Assembly: GCF_030269925.1 (NCBI RefSeq)
Contig: NC_085127.1
Coordinates: 4,347,501 to 4,411,500 of the forward strand
Source: Bombyx mori
Lineage: Eukaryota; Arthropoda; Insecta; Lepidoptera; Bombycidae
Direction of reading: 5' to 3'
Length of the DNA stretch: 64,000 nt
Position numbers and translations under genes: made by a program. The notes beneath the pieces were generated by a model that worked only from the letters and a program-made list of their open reading frames with translations, had not been told where the DNA came from and searched no databases. Shown here piece after piece: positions 22,533 to 33,960 of this stretch; position 1 is the first letter of the stretch, and each line of letters begins with the position of its first letter.

Positions 22533-22915
22533 AAAAAGTGTTCGAATCCCAGGCGGGTACCAATTTTTGTAATGAAATACGTACTCAACAAATGTTCACG
22601 ATTGACTTCCACGGTGAAGGAATAACATCGTGTAATGAAAATCAAGCCCGGAAAATTATAATTTGCGTAATTACTGGTGGTAGGACCTCTTGTGAGTCCG
22701 CACGGGTAGGTACCACCACCCCGCCTATTTCTACCGTGAAGCAGTAATGCGTTTCGGTTTGAAGGGTGGGGCAGCCGTTGTAACTATACTCAGACCTTAG
22801 AACTCATATCTCAAGGTGAGTGGCGTATTTACGTCGTGGATGTCTATGGGCCCCGGTAACCACTTAGCACCAGGTGGGCTGTAAGCTCGTCCACCCATCT
22901 AAGCATAAAAAAAGG
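22533..22915 (+). mobile_element. Near-complete Bm1 SINE
   Basis: Begins within the tRNA-like head (AGTGTTCGAATCCCAGGCGG), runs through the whole body and ends AAGCATAAAAAAAGG. One of the two best copies in the window. Confidence 0.9.
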
Positions 22916-23301
22916 AGTGGAGATATAAGCAGGAAGTTAATTTGGAAAACGAGGGAAAGAAAAGAGAAAGCAGTGCAGAAAGCAGCAATCGCTAGAATAA
23001 AGTGAGATATCATGCAGGTTTCTTAGCTTTTGATACTGGAACTCAAGACTTTGATAATATAATCCAAATAGTAAATATTTCACAAGTGGACCTCACATGT
23101 GTATATGTTTTTATTAAAGTATCAACAGAATCCATACGACCACATGGGCTACTATGTGGATGTGCTTTCGATAAACACAATGTTATTTGTGTGAGCTCGT
23201 AGCATTCTATATTATATTTGGTATCGATATTTCGGATTATCCACATAGCGTGTTGTACAAGATTCATTGAAACAATATTATACGATTAGTATAATAACTT
23301 C

Positions 23302-23550
23302 ACTGGTGGTAGGACCTCTTGGGAGTCCGCACGGGTAGGTGCCACCACCCCGCCTATTTCCGCCGTGAAGCAGTAATGCGTTTCGGTTCGAAGGGTGGGG
23401 TAGCCGTTGTAACTATACTGAGATCTTAGAACTTATACCTCGAGGTGGGTGGCGCATTTACGTTGTAGATGTCTATGGGCTCCAGTAACCACTTAACACC
23501 AGGTGGGCTGTGAGCTCGTCCATCCATCTAAGCAATAAATAAAAAAAAAG
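23302..23550 (+). mobile_element. Bm1 SINE, 5'-truncated
   Basis: From CACTGGTGGTAGGACCTCTT to AAGCAATAAATAAAAAAAAA. Confidence 0.9.
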
Positions 23551-24566
23551 TAATACATCCTCAGTGAATACACATATGTATTAGCCTGACTTGTATCTCT
23601 ATTATACATTTGTTTAACTGTGTAACGGAACCTTTGATAGTTGACCAATAGCAGTGCTCTTAATAGATTATATTGTGTAAAATTTATAGATTAAAATATG
23701 ATATTAATATGAATTAAGTATCTATTTATTGTTTTTTTTTTACCTATTGAAAGAATCTTCTTTTCAATCCTTTTAATTTGGAAAAGGTAACTGTAGTTCG
23801 TTGTATTTTCTTTGTAATATCTATTCTACTCTGCTGTTCATTTTATCGCTTATTAAATACTTAAATGATCTTCGGACTGGCTGTTTAAAATTATACATTT
23901 TCAGTTACCAACATCCACATCGATTGGTTACGGTGGATCGACTCGCAGTTGTAAAGTTTCTGACAAGTTGGAATTCCGTAAAACATGATACGTCTCCATT
24001 GTCACACAAAACAGGGATGTCAGTAAATATACTATTTTCTCCACAAAAAAAAAAAACAGGTCGCCGAGTAAAGCCGTGAAGTTTTGAAAGCTACCCATGA
24101 CAGGGCCCTTCGGAGAACGAATGTAGTGTTTACACTGCGCTGCGATCACAATGGAGGCAAACTCTCCTCGCTGCTCGATTCTCGGATTATTTGAACGATA
24201 CCCTGCCAAAGTTTGGACAGATGACTCGTATAAATGTGATAGATTGCCAGAAATTTGGATTAAGTTTACATTGTAATGGGGTCATGCCTCTGTTTTAAAT
24301 TGTTAGATTTAGGTTCCTCAATGCTTTTTGGTACATGGCTTTTTGGTTTACAAAGGTTCAAAAGTTCAAAAAGGTTAAAAAAACTATAAAGCAAATTAAC
24401 TGAAGTTAATGTCACTCCACGAAAGTTAATTTTTAAATTAATCATTGCAACTTACAAACATTAAATTGAAGCTTGTATAAATTTGTATGGTATCCATATG
24501 TATGTATTTGGGTAAAGAATCGAACCATACTATATGCGCATAGAATAAAATATAAAAAAATTTTTT
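23551..24566. other. Intergenic, no gene seen
   Basis: AT-rich. 23900-24260 is of more balanced composition with a 93-codon minus-strand frame lacking any recognisable domain. Confidence 0.35.
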
Positions 24567-24978
24567 AAGTGATTTTATGACCTGGTAACTAAGACCTTTA
24601 AGTCATGTCCTATTTTAATTTACATATTATATTCATAGTTTTATAAAAATGATAATGTGGAGTGAAATGAAATGAAATGAAGATGATTAATTTGAAACAT
24701 TACTCAACTGAGATGAAATTAAATGAAATGAGATGATATGGGATGAAATATAACCTCAGTAAAATGGTGGTCATTTACTGAGATTTTTTCAGTGGACTTT
24801 TTGGAGGATCCCGAAAAGTTACGTCCAGCAGCTTTGTTTCGTTTTCCCACATTTGTGCACTTTCACAGATATGAAACAGTTAATAAACCACCGTTATTAC
24901 ACATTTAAACCTGAAGAAACACTAAATAGACAAAGTAAAACAAATCACACAACGTCACTCCTCGCGTTCCCGCCAAAA
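24567..24978. repeat. Dispersed ~400 bp repeat, copy 2
   Basis: Close relative of 7691-8086, ending CTCGCGTTCCCGCCAAAA. It is followed after about ten bases by copy 3 in the same orientation. Confidence 0.8.
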
Positions 24979-24988
24979 CGTATTTTTT

Positions 24989-25396
24989 TTTTAAGAGTTT
25001 TTATGACCTGGTAACTAAGACCTTTAAGTCATGTCTTATTTTACGTTATATTCTTAATTTTATGAAAAATGATAATATGGAGTGAAATGAAATGAAAATG
25101 ATTAATTTGAGACATTAATCAACTGAGATGAAATTTAATGAAATGAAATGATATGGGATGAAATATAATCGCAGTAAAATGGTGGTCATTTACTGAGATT
25201 TTTTCAGTGGACTTTTTGGAGGAACCCGAGAAGTTACGTCAAGCAGCTTTGTTTCATTTTCCCACATTTGTGCACTTTCACAGATATTAAACAGTTAATA
25301 AACCACCATTATTACACATTTAAACCTGAAGAAACACTAAATAGACAAAGTAAAACAAATCACACAACGTCACTCCTCGCGTTCCCGCCAAAACGT
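24989..25396. repeat. Dispersed ~400 bp repeat, copy 3 (tandem with copy 2)
   Basis: Same element again. Both tandem copies end CGCCAAAACGTA, which suggests a local duplication rather than two independent insertions. Confidence 0.8.
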
Positions 25397-26989
25397 AAAA
25401 AATATAATAACATAGATTAAACAATAAAAAAAAAGTTATTAAAAATTAATTTTGTTTGCTCTTTCTACTTACTTCTCGCATGAATAATATGTGTTTGCTT
25501 TCCCATATTCTCAGCGATGTTATTGTTGGTGAATTCTCATAAATTCCAGGTAAGTCGATCGTCTCTAAACGGGCTGCAATAACAAACACCATAACCAAAC
25601 AGAACCGAGTCAAACACAAACACATTATAAGAGAACTTTTTTTTTTCTTAATTGCACGAGACAAGTTCTCAGCTCACTTATTACGTAAACAGTATAAAAC
25701 TGAACGTCGGTGTATCGGTAGCTCATTAATGGACTAAAGTTTTCGTAAAATATTTGAACGGCTAGCCTAATCGTAATTACCGAGTGGTGGTCGCGGCGAC
25801 ATAAAGAACGCAGTCGGTTCGTGTTTGTCAGATGAAAGGCCGGTCTCGGTTGAAACACATCGATATACATGTGTAAATAAATATACGCTCTGACGTCTCA
25901 GACAAACATCTCCAACGGTCGATGATTGCTGACAGACCAGTTTCGAACTTGATCCATCTCTGAAGGCAGCTCAAACTAAATTAAAAATTGTAGAAGTACC
26001 CACGGTTACACGTTCCGCATCCGAACTCTCCGTTCGTAAAGTTTACGCTGATGCCCTAAATATTTCTCGTATAAAAACTAAATATCTCGGATTAATTCAG
26101 TACCTTATCTTGTCACCATATTATCATTGTTTTATGTCGCTTACATCGTTTCGAAGCTAAAACAATAATAATAATAATAAAGCCCTTTAATTCCGAACTA
26201 CAATCATGAATTTTAACATTTTTGTGTTTTTTTTTACATTTTATACTAATAAAATTAAAAAAATTTATCTGTATTTTGAAACGACAAGGAGTTCAATTTA
26301 ATTCATTACAAATTATTGTTGCAGTAGCTACGCTATGATGTTTTTTTTTCTGTTTTAGGAATTTGATCGTGGCATAGACGGAAGCCCGTATTAGTCAGAG
26401 CTATAGTTCTGTGTCATTCCACCGTAAAGTAAATTGTACGATCTTATTCGAAAGAAATAGCTGCTCCAATACTCGTTGAGTCTCTTCATAGAAAGTAGGC
26501 TTTAGAATTAGTATGTACAGCAGGAAATTTAAAGACAACGCTTGTTGCAAACATTTACGTATTACGTAATTTACGTAATTAAGAAAGTCCTTAGTTTCTT
26601 GACGCTTTCGGCATGCGGTAGATCTTTACAAACACATAATGATCATCGCCACTTCGTTGTTTTGATCAATAACATTATGTTTAACGTGACACGTTTTTTT
26701 TTTTTTAAGATTACATCGCCAAAACATTAAAATAGGCAACACTACAAACAACACAACGCAAATTATAAATACTCGATTTCATTACGATCAAAATCTTGAA
26801 ACGGTATCTATAATAATGTGTGCTTGGTTCTAAAGAAAGGTACGAAATTAAATAAAGTTGTAGTATAGATCTATTTTAAGATTTTCTACTGTTTAATGCA
26901 AATGTGGAGTCGGCTAGGACGAGAGCATAGCTAATAACCGGATTGTCTTCTCAGGTTACGACTTGTGCCGATAGGAAATTGTTGTTTCC
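25397..26989. other. Gene-poor interval
   Basis: Nothing coding is supported. 25660-26000 is GC-normal and unique within the window. The rest is AT-rich with A or T runs. Confidence 0.35.
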
Positions 26990-27246
26990 ACTATCTTCTT
27001 CTTCATCGTTCTCTCATTGCTGAAGGTCGCGATCACGCGTATGTAAGTCTTTCCGTAAAGATCGGTCCGCTGCGAGGTGGACCGCCTGTTGAATGGTGCC
27101 TCCAACTGCCCTCTTTATAGTGTCCGATCATCTTGTTAAGCTGCTTTCAGACTACGCTATAATATAAAGCATATGGTATATAGCTCATAGCACAACAATA
27201 TCGCGCACCATATATTGTTATGGTTATTTTTTTTCCTACGTATGCT

Positions 27247-27699
27247 AATACATGTCAGTCTGGGGACCGGCGAGGGGGCCTAAGAAGACGACGTGCAAGC
27301 TGCTCTGTACGCGTTTTACGCAAGAGCATCCGGGTGATGGAAGGCCGGCTACCCTCGATCCACGCTGGTTGTGGCCCAGCGGGGTATTCCGTAGGGTAAC
27401 CCACTCTAACCGGCGCCATCTAGGCGGGCTTCGGACAGTCGGCCGACCGAGAGGGCTGGTGGTCGTGGCACCGACGACCGCCAGTCTGGCGTCCCAAGGG
27501 GGAGGGTGATGGGAGAGATGTGCTCCGCACTAAACGCTTCACTTTCCCCCCTTTGCCTTGTCATGAGTTCTGTCTCATGCGAGGTTTGGACGTTGGTTGT
27601 TGAGCGACAGGAGGTTTTAGTCAGTTCGACTCTTTCATACCCCGCCCAGTATCCCCAGAAAAGGGCGGAAGTCCGGCGATTTCCTCAAAAAAAAAAAAA
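27247..27699 (+). mobile_element. GC-rich LINE-like 3' fragment with poly-A
   Basis: A sharply GC-richer block ending in a 13-base A run (27687-27699). TATGCTAAT before it and TATGCTGAT after it look like a target duplication. It has no RT domain; retrotransposon origin is inferred from the poly-A and flanks. Confidence 0.55.
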
Positions 27700-27976
27700 C
27701 CTATGCTGATAGCCTTGAGAGGCTATTTCAGCATAACCTTAACTAGTAGGCGAGCTCACGGGGCTTAAACCTGACGACGTTGCTAGCACGAACCCTAGGA
27801 AGAGCCGTGCTTCGCAGAATCTACCACCGGATCGGAAACGCGACCCACTGAGAAGATCCGGCGAGAAACTCAGTAGGCTGTGTCTGTGGGTTAATTTACT
27901 TGTTGAGCCCTTCGTCGCAAGCGACGGGTTCGCCGAGAACGGTGACCGGTGCTTGAGGTATCTAAAAGCACCGGAC
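27700..27976 (-). mobile_element. Jockey-like LINE 3' UTR and end of ORF
   Basis: Same sequence as 62610-62890, including the CTTCGTCGCAAGCGACGGGT hairpin. The distal end (poly-T plus CCTACGTATGCTA) is at 27227-27246. Confidence 0.8.
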
Positions 27977-28364
27977 ACGTTCACATTGTACTGTACTATA
28001 TATTATTGGCTAAGTATACGTTGCTATACTATATGGTACTATAGTACAGCATAGTCTGAAAGCAGCTTAAGTGCGCTGCCTTTGGCTCGTTTCCCCTGCA
28101 CTTGACCAAGAATAAGAAGCTTTTCCAGACTATGCCTTGGACACTGCATGATATGTCCGTAAAAGCTGAGGGTTCGATCTTGGCAAATGCTGGAGAGCAG
28201 CCTCGTGATGTAATGCCTTGCAATACCTACACGATAAAAATAATACATTCAGCTTTCGTTTTAACACACAAATTGACAAAATAAGTAGAAACTTTGAACA
28301 TGTAGTGCACTAGTATTTGTGTAACAAAAAGAATAATTTCTTGAAACTAATAACGCGTCATCTT

Positions 28365-28450
28365 TTTTTGCTTTTGTAGGCAGGCTAGCAACAGCCTGAT
28401 GATAGTGGTTACGTCGGCCATGTTAGAGGCACAGCCAGCCGGTCGCTAAC
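28365..28450 (-). mobile_element. Degenerate CR1-like LINE tail
   Basis: Recognisable GCTTTTGTAGGCAGGCTAGC and GTTACGTCGGCCATG blocks with several small deletions. Confidence 0.55.
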
Positions 28451-28477
28451 GTCACCTATTGTGATGATAATATTATT

Positions 28478-28752
28478 ATTATTTTTCCCTACCTATTCGG
28501 TGATCTAAGGGGCTATTCCAGAGACGCCTGGAGGAGTAGTTAAGCTCACGGGCTCAATTTGAAAAAAAATGCTAACATTAACTGGCATGAGCAATGCTTC
28601 GCAGAATCTAACACCGTATTGGAATCACGACCCACTGAGAAGATCCGGCGAGAAAGTCAATGGGTTGTATCTATAGGTTAATTCGCATCTTAAGGGGCCT
28701 AAAAGTGCCGAAAGAGGATCCGACAAGACATGCTTCGGACGACGTCACCTGG
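28478..28752 (-). mobile_element. Degenerate Jockey-like LINE 3' end
   Basis: Keeps CGACCCACTGAGAAGATCCG, GGCGAGAAAGTCAATGGG and GGACGACGTC in the same order as at 62700-62935. Confidence 0.65.
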
Positions 28753-30127
28753 GTTGGATAAGATCATATTATATAAACAATCTCTGAAGTACCAACAACA
28801 GTAATCAGATGAATGGTATAGGAACACTAAGAGGATAAAACATAAATTTTGAAGAAGTTTTTATTAGCTTCATATTTATGTATGTTCTTTTGTAAGTAAC
28901 GGAACCTTTGAATTATCTCCGACTCATTATCGCCGACTTCAATACGTCCGATTAACTTGTAAATTTATACACGGCTCATGAGCCGATGACAATACAATAA
29001 TTTTATAACTTCGCTCTAATATCTTAACCAATAATAAGAGGATGAAAACAATTTAATTCATAGTTAGTTTGGTTGGCTACTTATGCGTGTTTGTTAGTTT
29101 TTATGCTAAGGTAAAAAACAATAAGCAGTTTTTTATTCATATACCTAGTTGGATTGATAATATCATAGGTTTCATTTATTCCTTGAACGTGTTAAGAGTT
29201 AAAGTTTATTTGGCTTTTCTTAATAACTCGCTCGAGATTTGTCTCTAGACAATTCTTTCACCCGACATGGGTCGCAACATGCATCTTTTGAAGTGAAACC
29301 ATAGCGCAGGTTTTAAAGATTATTTGTAATTATCGACATTGAAAATAGATCACAGTTCGCTTGATGGATACCATCGCCTGCGAACCTCAGCTATGGTAGG
29401 AGCAGAACCATTGATTGCGTGGCGTAAGACGCGTGATCTTTACATCACCTAAATAGTTAAGCTATGTACGGTACAATTTTTTTTACCGCCGTAAAGTATC
29501 TCCTATACTACTACAATCTAGCCTAATTTAGGCTACAAGGTGATTTAATTAAACAAATTAATAAATTGTGTATCGCTAAGAATGTGTCAATGGTATTCAT
29601 TAACTGAAGACATGAGTGAACGAAGGGGTTAAGTATACCATTTTTAAGATTTTTTTAGTTTTTACATTGTACGAAGGTGTTATGTGCCTATAAATGATAT
29701 TAGACCTTAATACTCCAAGCTTAAAAGCTATTTTTAGAAATTACATGTGACGAAGGAGTATGTACGAAGAAAAAGGACAAGTAACAAAAGCTTGTTGGCA
29801 ATTTTCTCAAAATTATTAAATTGTATCATATCACCCTTCATGCACACATGTCTTCAATTATTTTCCCGCATTTCTTTATTTTCGTGTACGTGTTTTGTAC
29901 AAATAATAACAAGAACAGTTACATACAATGCGTGTGACGTAACAATACGAGTCTCAAACGAAGAGCAAACCTCTCGAGTCTGTTCGAGTGTCAAGGTTCA
30001 TTTCAACTCGATCTACGAGACATCGAGAGGACTGGCGCCATTTTTACTTCACGATGCGATTATTTTACTGCAAATAGACAAAAAATAAAGTTAAAAACAG
30101 ATAGTTCATGTGGTCACCTTACCAAAC
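28753..30127. other. AT-rich interval with one long-TIR-family arm
   Basis: 28860-29100 matches the arm of the repeat at 30680-32095. Nothing else is recognised; the 113-codon frame at 29747 has no domain. Confidence 0.4.
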
Positions 30128-30242
30128 TTTTTTTATTGCCGTATAGGCTGACGAGAACATGCTCCACGTGATGGTGTGTGGTTACCGTGGCCCAAGGACA
30201 TCAGCAATGCCAAGGGTAGAGCCAAGCCGCTGCCTTCCGTTT
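30128..30242 (-). mobile_element. CR1-like LINE 3' tail
   Basis: Diverged copy: TTTTTTTATTGCCGTATAGG to GAGCCAAGCCGCTGCC. Confidence 0.75.
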
Positions 30243-30679
30243 AATACTCTAACTTCGTGTTACTTGTCCCAGCTCACCACATCCTGTATTGATAGTTTTT
30301 TAAATTGACAACGCAAAAGACACAACGCTGTGTGACTATCTTTCAGATAACACCACGTGTAGTATTTTTGTCCGTTTTTGTGAGTCGTACACATAATTAA
30401 AACTACTTGAACGGATTAATCTCCCATATTTTACTGTTTACGGCTTATCCGCCGTACGCAATTTGTAGCGTGAGTTTGTTTGTAAGTCTGCCCAGGGAGA
30501 ACTAAAACGGAAAATCAAGTTAAAAAAAACTCCAGGTTTAGTTTAGTGTTGAATGAGTTGCGGCGCTAAGTAGATGCGTCATAGGAATTTGCCCATAAAA
30601 TAGACGTCCAAAGAAGTTCCGACAAAATAAATATGATAATCTAGAGGCCGCCATATGACGTTGCGCCATTTCATAATTA

Positions 30680-32095
30680 ATACGCTTTTATTAGCTTCAG
30701 ACGTATGTATGTATGTTTGTAACGGTATCTTTGAACATGGTTTTGACCCCCTTCAAAACGTCGGATTAACTCAAAATTTGCTACACTTATTATGAATCGA
30801 TGGCAATTCAATATTTAAAAAAAAATTTAAAAAAATTAAATTCAACTAAAAAATGAAAAATAAATAATAGTTGAAAAAAACTAACAAAATTTTATAGAAA
30901 ATCTAACTAAAAAATAGAAAATAAATTTTAATGAATTTGAATTAAAAATAGTGTAAGAAAAAAAGCGTGGGGTGCTTTTCAGGATATTATCAAAATGACC
31001 CTTCTACTCATATCTGTTCATAAAATATTTATACCTACTTATACCACGCACCCCACGCTTTTTTATAATAAAATATTTTTTTCTTACACTATTTTTAATT
31101 CAAATTTATTAAAACTTATTGTCTATTTTAAAAACACGACGTTGTAAAATGTTGCTCACGCGAAAGTGTTAATGGGACGAGACGAATCGTATCGTCACTT
31201 GTAAAACACTATACCGATGTTTACATGCCCCATGACATACGTAGTTTACTTTCGAATTCTTCTGTTAAAGTACTCTGGCCATTCGGGTTGAACTCTCCAC
31301 GACCCACAGTCACCGAAACTTGAGTTTTGGAGATCGTGGACTCGCACAGACCACCGTGGCGAAGTATCAATTTGACGATGACCTTTATCTTAAAAACAAT
31401 TTCTGCTTTATTTTTCATTTTTACTTTGTTGTATATACACTGAGATGTACAAATAATTTTACACAGTTTCCGTGGCATTTATTAACTCGAACTAAATTAC
31501 CTTTGCGCGGACAGTAAATTATAATATTTTTTTTAAAGTATTATAAAAAAAAAAAAAACAGGTTTTATAGAAAATCTAACTAAAAAATAGAAACTAGTTA
31601 AATTTATTGTAAAAAAGCATGGGGTGCGTGGTGTCAATTGTTAAAAATATTTTATTAACAGATATGAGTAGAAAAAGGTTTATCATTTTCATAACATTTT
31701 AAAAAGCACTACTTTTTTTTCTTTTTTTTAGTTGGATTTTCCAAAAATAAAATCCAACTAAAAAAACAAAAATGCGTGTTTTTTGGTTTTTTTAAACTAT
31801 CATTTATTGGTGCTACAAATAAAACATTAACATGTCAATAACAAGCTATTAATTTGTATATTGTGGAATAGTTGTCAAAATTGGGAGCTAGTCCCAACAA
31901 AAAATCTCTAATCCTGATTATCCTAGTAAGGATAACGGGTGTAACTGTTTAAAATATTGAATTGTCATCGATCCAGGATAAATATGCCAAATTTCGAGTT
32001 AATCCGACATTTTGAATGGGATCAAAATCATTTTCAAAGTTTCCGTTACATACATACATACTAACATACGCATGAAGCTAATGAAAGCGTTTTAA
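30680..32095. mobile_element. Element with ~140 bp terminal inverted repeats
   Basis: The left arm (about 30680-30820; GCTTTTATTAGCTTCAGACG, GTCGGATTAACTCAAAATTT) and the right arm (about 31950-32095, inverted) pair over their whole length with moderate divergence. The interior holds a second palindrome around 30880-31120 built on GCGTGGGGTGC / GCACCCCACGC. No transposase ORF was recognised. Partial relatives are at 4698, 7085, 28860 and 44235. Confidence 0.65.
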
Positions 32096-32149
32096 AAAAA
32101 CCATATTGTTCTATCACGCTATCCTTCATATTGAATTTTACCTTTTTAA

Positions 32150-32275
32150 TTTATAGATGGGTCATACATAGATGGGTCAACGAGTTCACTTGTTGTTGAG
32201 TAGTTACCGGCGCACATGGACATCACCAAATGAACGCAGCCACCCACCTTGAGACATGAGGTCCTAATCTCAATT
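32150..32275 (-). mobile_element. Degenerate Bm1 fragment
   Basis: ATAGATGGGTCAACGAGTTC then CAGCCACCCACCTTGAGAC. Confidence 0.6.
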
Positions 32276-32825
32276 ATATAGTATAAAGGTTGACAAATGT
32301 AAACATGAAATTGTATGAAACTGTAACGAAGAATTAAAAAAAAAACTCGATTACGCACGTTGCCCTTAATATTGTGTTTGTTACAAGTACAAGGCAAGAA
32401 TGACAGAAATAATGACGTAAAATTCTTAACTTTTTAAATAGAAATTTCAAGGGTCATTACAAATATTTTTGTGCAAAAAGAATTAACAAATTAATGTACT
32501 CATGAAACAGTAATTGATCTAAACTATTTTTGGCATAAGTTTGTAGAAATAAACATTGTAGTCCCCAGCTAGAAATTATTTTTCATAAATTAGTATGTTT
32601 TTGATTATCAAATTTAAAATTCGCGATACTGCTTTGAGTTATATTACGTAATTTACAATTTACTAACACATGTTTAATCAATTCCACCAATGTATATTTA
32701 CACATGCTTAAAACCATCGACTTGGTTAAGCCCGGTCGAGAGTATCAAACAAATAAAATACACTCAAGACGCCATCAGATAATAGCAATATTAATTTTGT
32801 CAAACACTCAATTGGAATTACATAA

Positions 32826-32958
32826 TTTTTACAGTTGATTAATGTCTCAAATTAATCATCTTCATTTCACTTCATTTCATTTCACTCCATACTATCATTT
32901 TTCATAAAAATAGGATGACTTAAAGGTCTTAGTTACCAGGTCATAAAATTTCTTAAAA
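32826..32958. repeat. Inverted fragment of the ~400 bp dispersed repeat
   Basis: Reverse complement of the first ~130 bp of the repeat at 7691-8086 (ATTAATCATCTTCATTTCAC to TTACCAGGTCATAAAA). Confidence 0.7.
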
Positions 32959-32959
32959 C

Positions 32960-33660
32960 ATCAATGTAAATCAAAATACAACCATCAATGATATATAACA
33001 ATCATGGATGTGTGAAAACGTGACTTTCGCAACACGTAACCGTCGGTCTGGCATACAGCCTATTAGGTGAGCCGACGTTCAAAGCGTGGAGCTATATGCA
33101 AATGCGTCTCGACGCCTCGGGGTAACGCTACGACTCCTACTCAGTTCTCACAGTATAAAACGCACAGTAATGTCATTGTTGTTTACTTTAAATACAGTGT
33201 TCAATAAACTATTAACTGTTGACCAAACAGGTATTATGTTAATTTTAAGCTATAGCATAGCTTTTTTGAGCGCGGCGACCAAATCAAGAAATTCCATAAC
33301 GAAAATAAAGCCTAACACTACCCACTCCGCCTACCATGTAGCTCGCGTTCAACACATTCAAACGTTGCGATTGTATAGTGTTTGTGAATAAGCGCGCGGC
33401 GTGAAGTCACACTGCATGCGCATCATGTAAATTCTGCCCATCTCTCTCTCGCGCGGTCTAGCTTATGAGTTAATGTTTTGCTTTTGTTAATGTTTATAAA
33501 TATAGCGTGGTCTTATTTTATTATTTTTTTAATATTAAATTATAATTGCATAATTTGATAAAAAATGCTAAGCAATATTTTATTTATTTTTTATTGCCTG
33601 TATATGAATTCGAGCTCACAGCCGGCATGGCGGTGAGTGGTCGTCATAGCTGTTGTTCAA
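32960..33660. other. Intergenic, no gene seen
   Basis: 33040-33460 is less AT-rich, with a CTCTCTCTCGCGCGG tract at about 33442. The 101-codon frame here has no domain. Confidence 0.35.
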
Positions 33661-33666
33661 AAAAAA

Positions 33667-33785
33667 CGGTAGGCAGCGGCTTGGCTCTGCCCCTGGCAGT
33701 GTTGAAGTCCATGGGCGACGGTAACCACTCACCATCAGGTGGGCCGTATGCTCTTCTACTTACACGGACAATAAAAAATAAAAAA
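33667..33785 (+). mobile_element. CR1-like LINE 3' tail
   Basis: Plus-strand copy reading GGCAGCGGCTTGGCTCTGCC to the tail GACAATAAAAAATAAAAAAT. Confidence 0.8.
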
Positions 33786-33894
33786 TAAAACTAATACCAG
33801 CAATGACAACAAAGTAGCTGCATGATCATTTCCTGAATTGTCCAAATTTTTCCAGTGACTCTCAAGTGATGCGCTTACAGACACTTACAGATTT

Positions 33895-33960
33895 TTTATC
33901 GTGTAGACGGGTTAATGAACTCACAGCTCACTACCATTAAGTATTTACCGAAGACCGTAA
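33895..33960 (-). mobile_element. Worn Bm1 tail fragment
   Basis: TTTTTTATCGTGTAGACGGG followed by GAACTCACAGCTCACTACC. Confidence 0.5.

Larger units (their letters stand above)
27140..28066. mobile_element. TTAA-flanked TIR element
   Basis: The ends GCTGCTTTCAGACTACGCT (27140-27158) and, inverted, AGCATAGTCTGAAAGCAGC (28048-28066) match at all but one position. TTAA lies directly outside both (27136-27139, 28067-28070), as with piggyBac-type insertion. No transposase is present; it is probably a nonautonomous element. Confidence 0.65.
26990..28240. mobile_element. Nested stack of insertions
   Basis: An unassigned older sequence (26990-27135 plus 28071-28240) is split at a TTAA by a TIR element (27140-28066). 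That element contains a Jockey-like LINE 3' end (27227-27246 plus 27700-27976), itself split by a GC-rich, poly-A-tailed fragment (27247-27699). Details are in the separate entries. Confidence 0.65.

Noticed and set aside
27252..27709. Two plus-strand frames (85 and 67 codons) in the GC-rich nested fragment
   Set aside because: Consistent with an untranslated LINE 3' region ending in poly-A; no retrotransposon domain seen.
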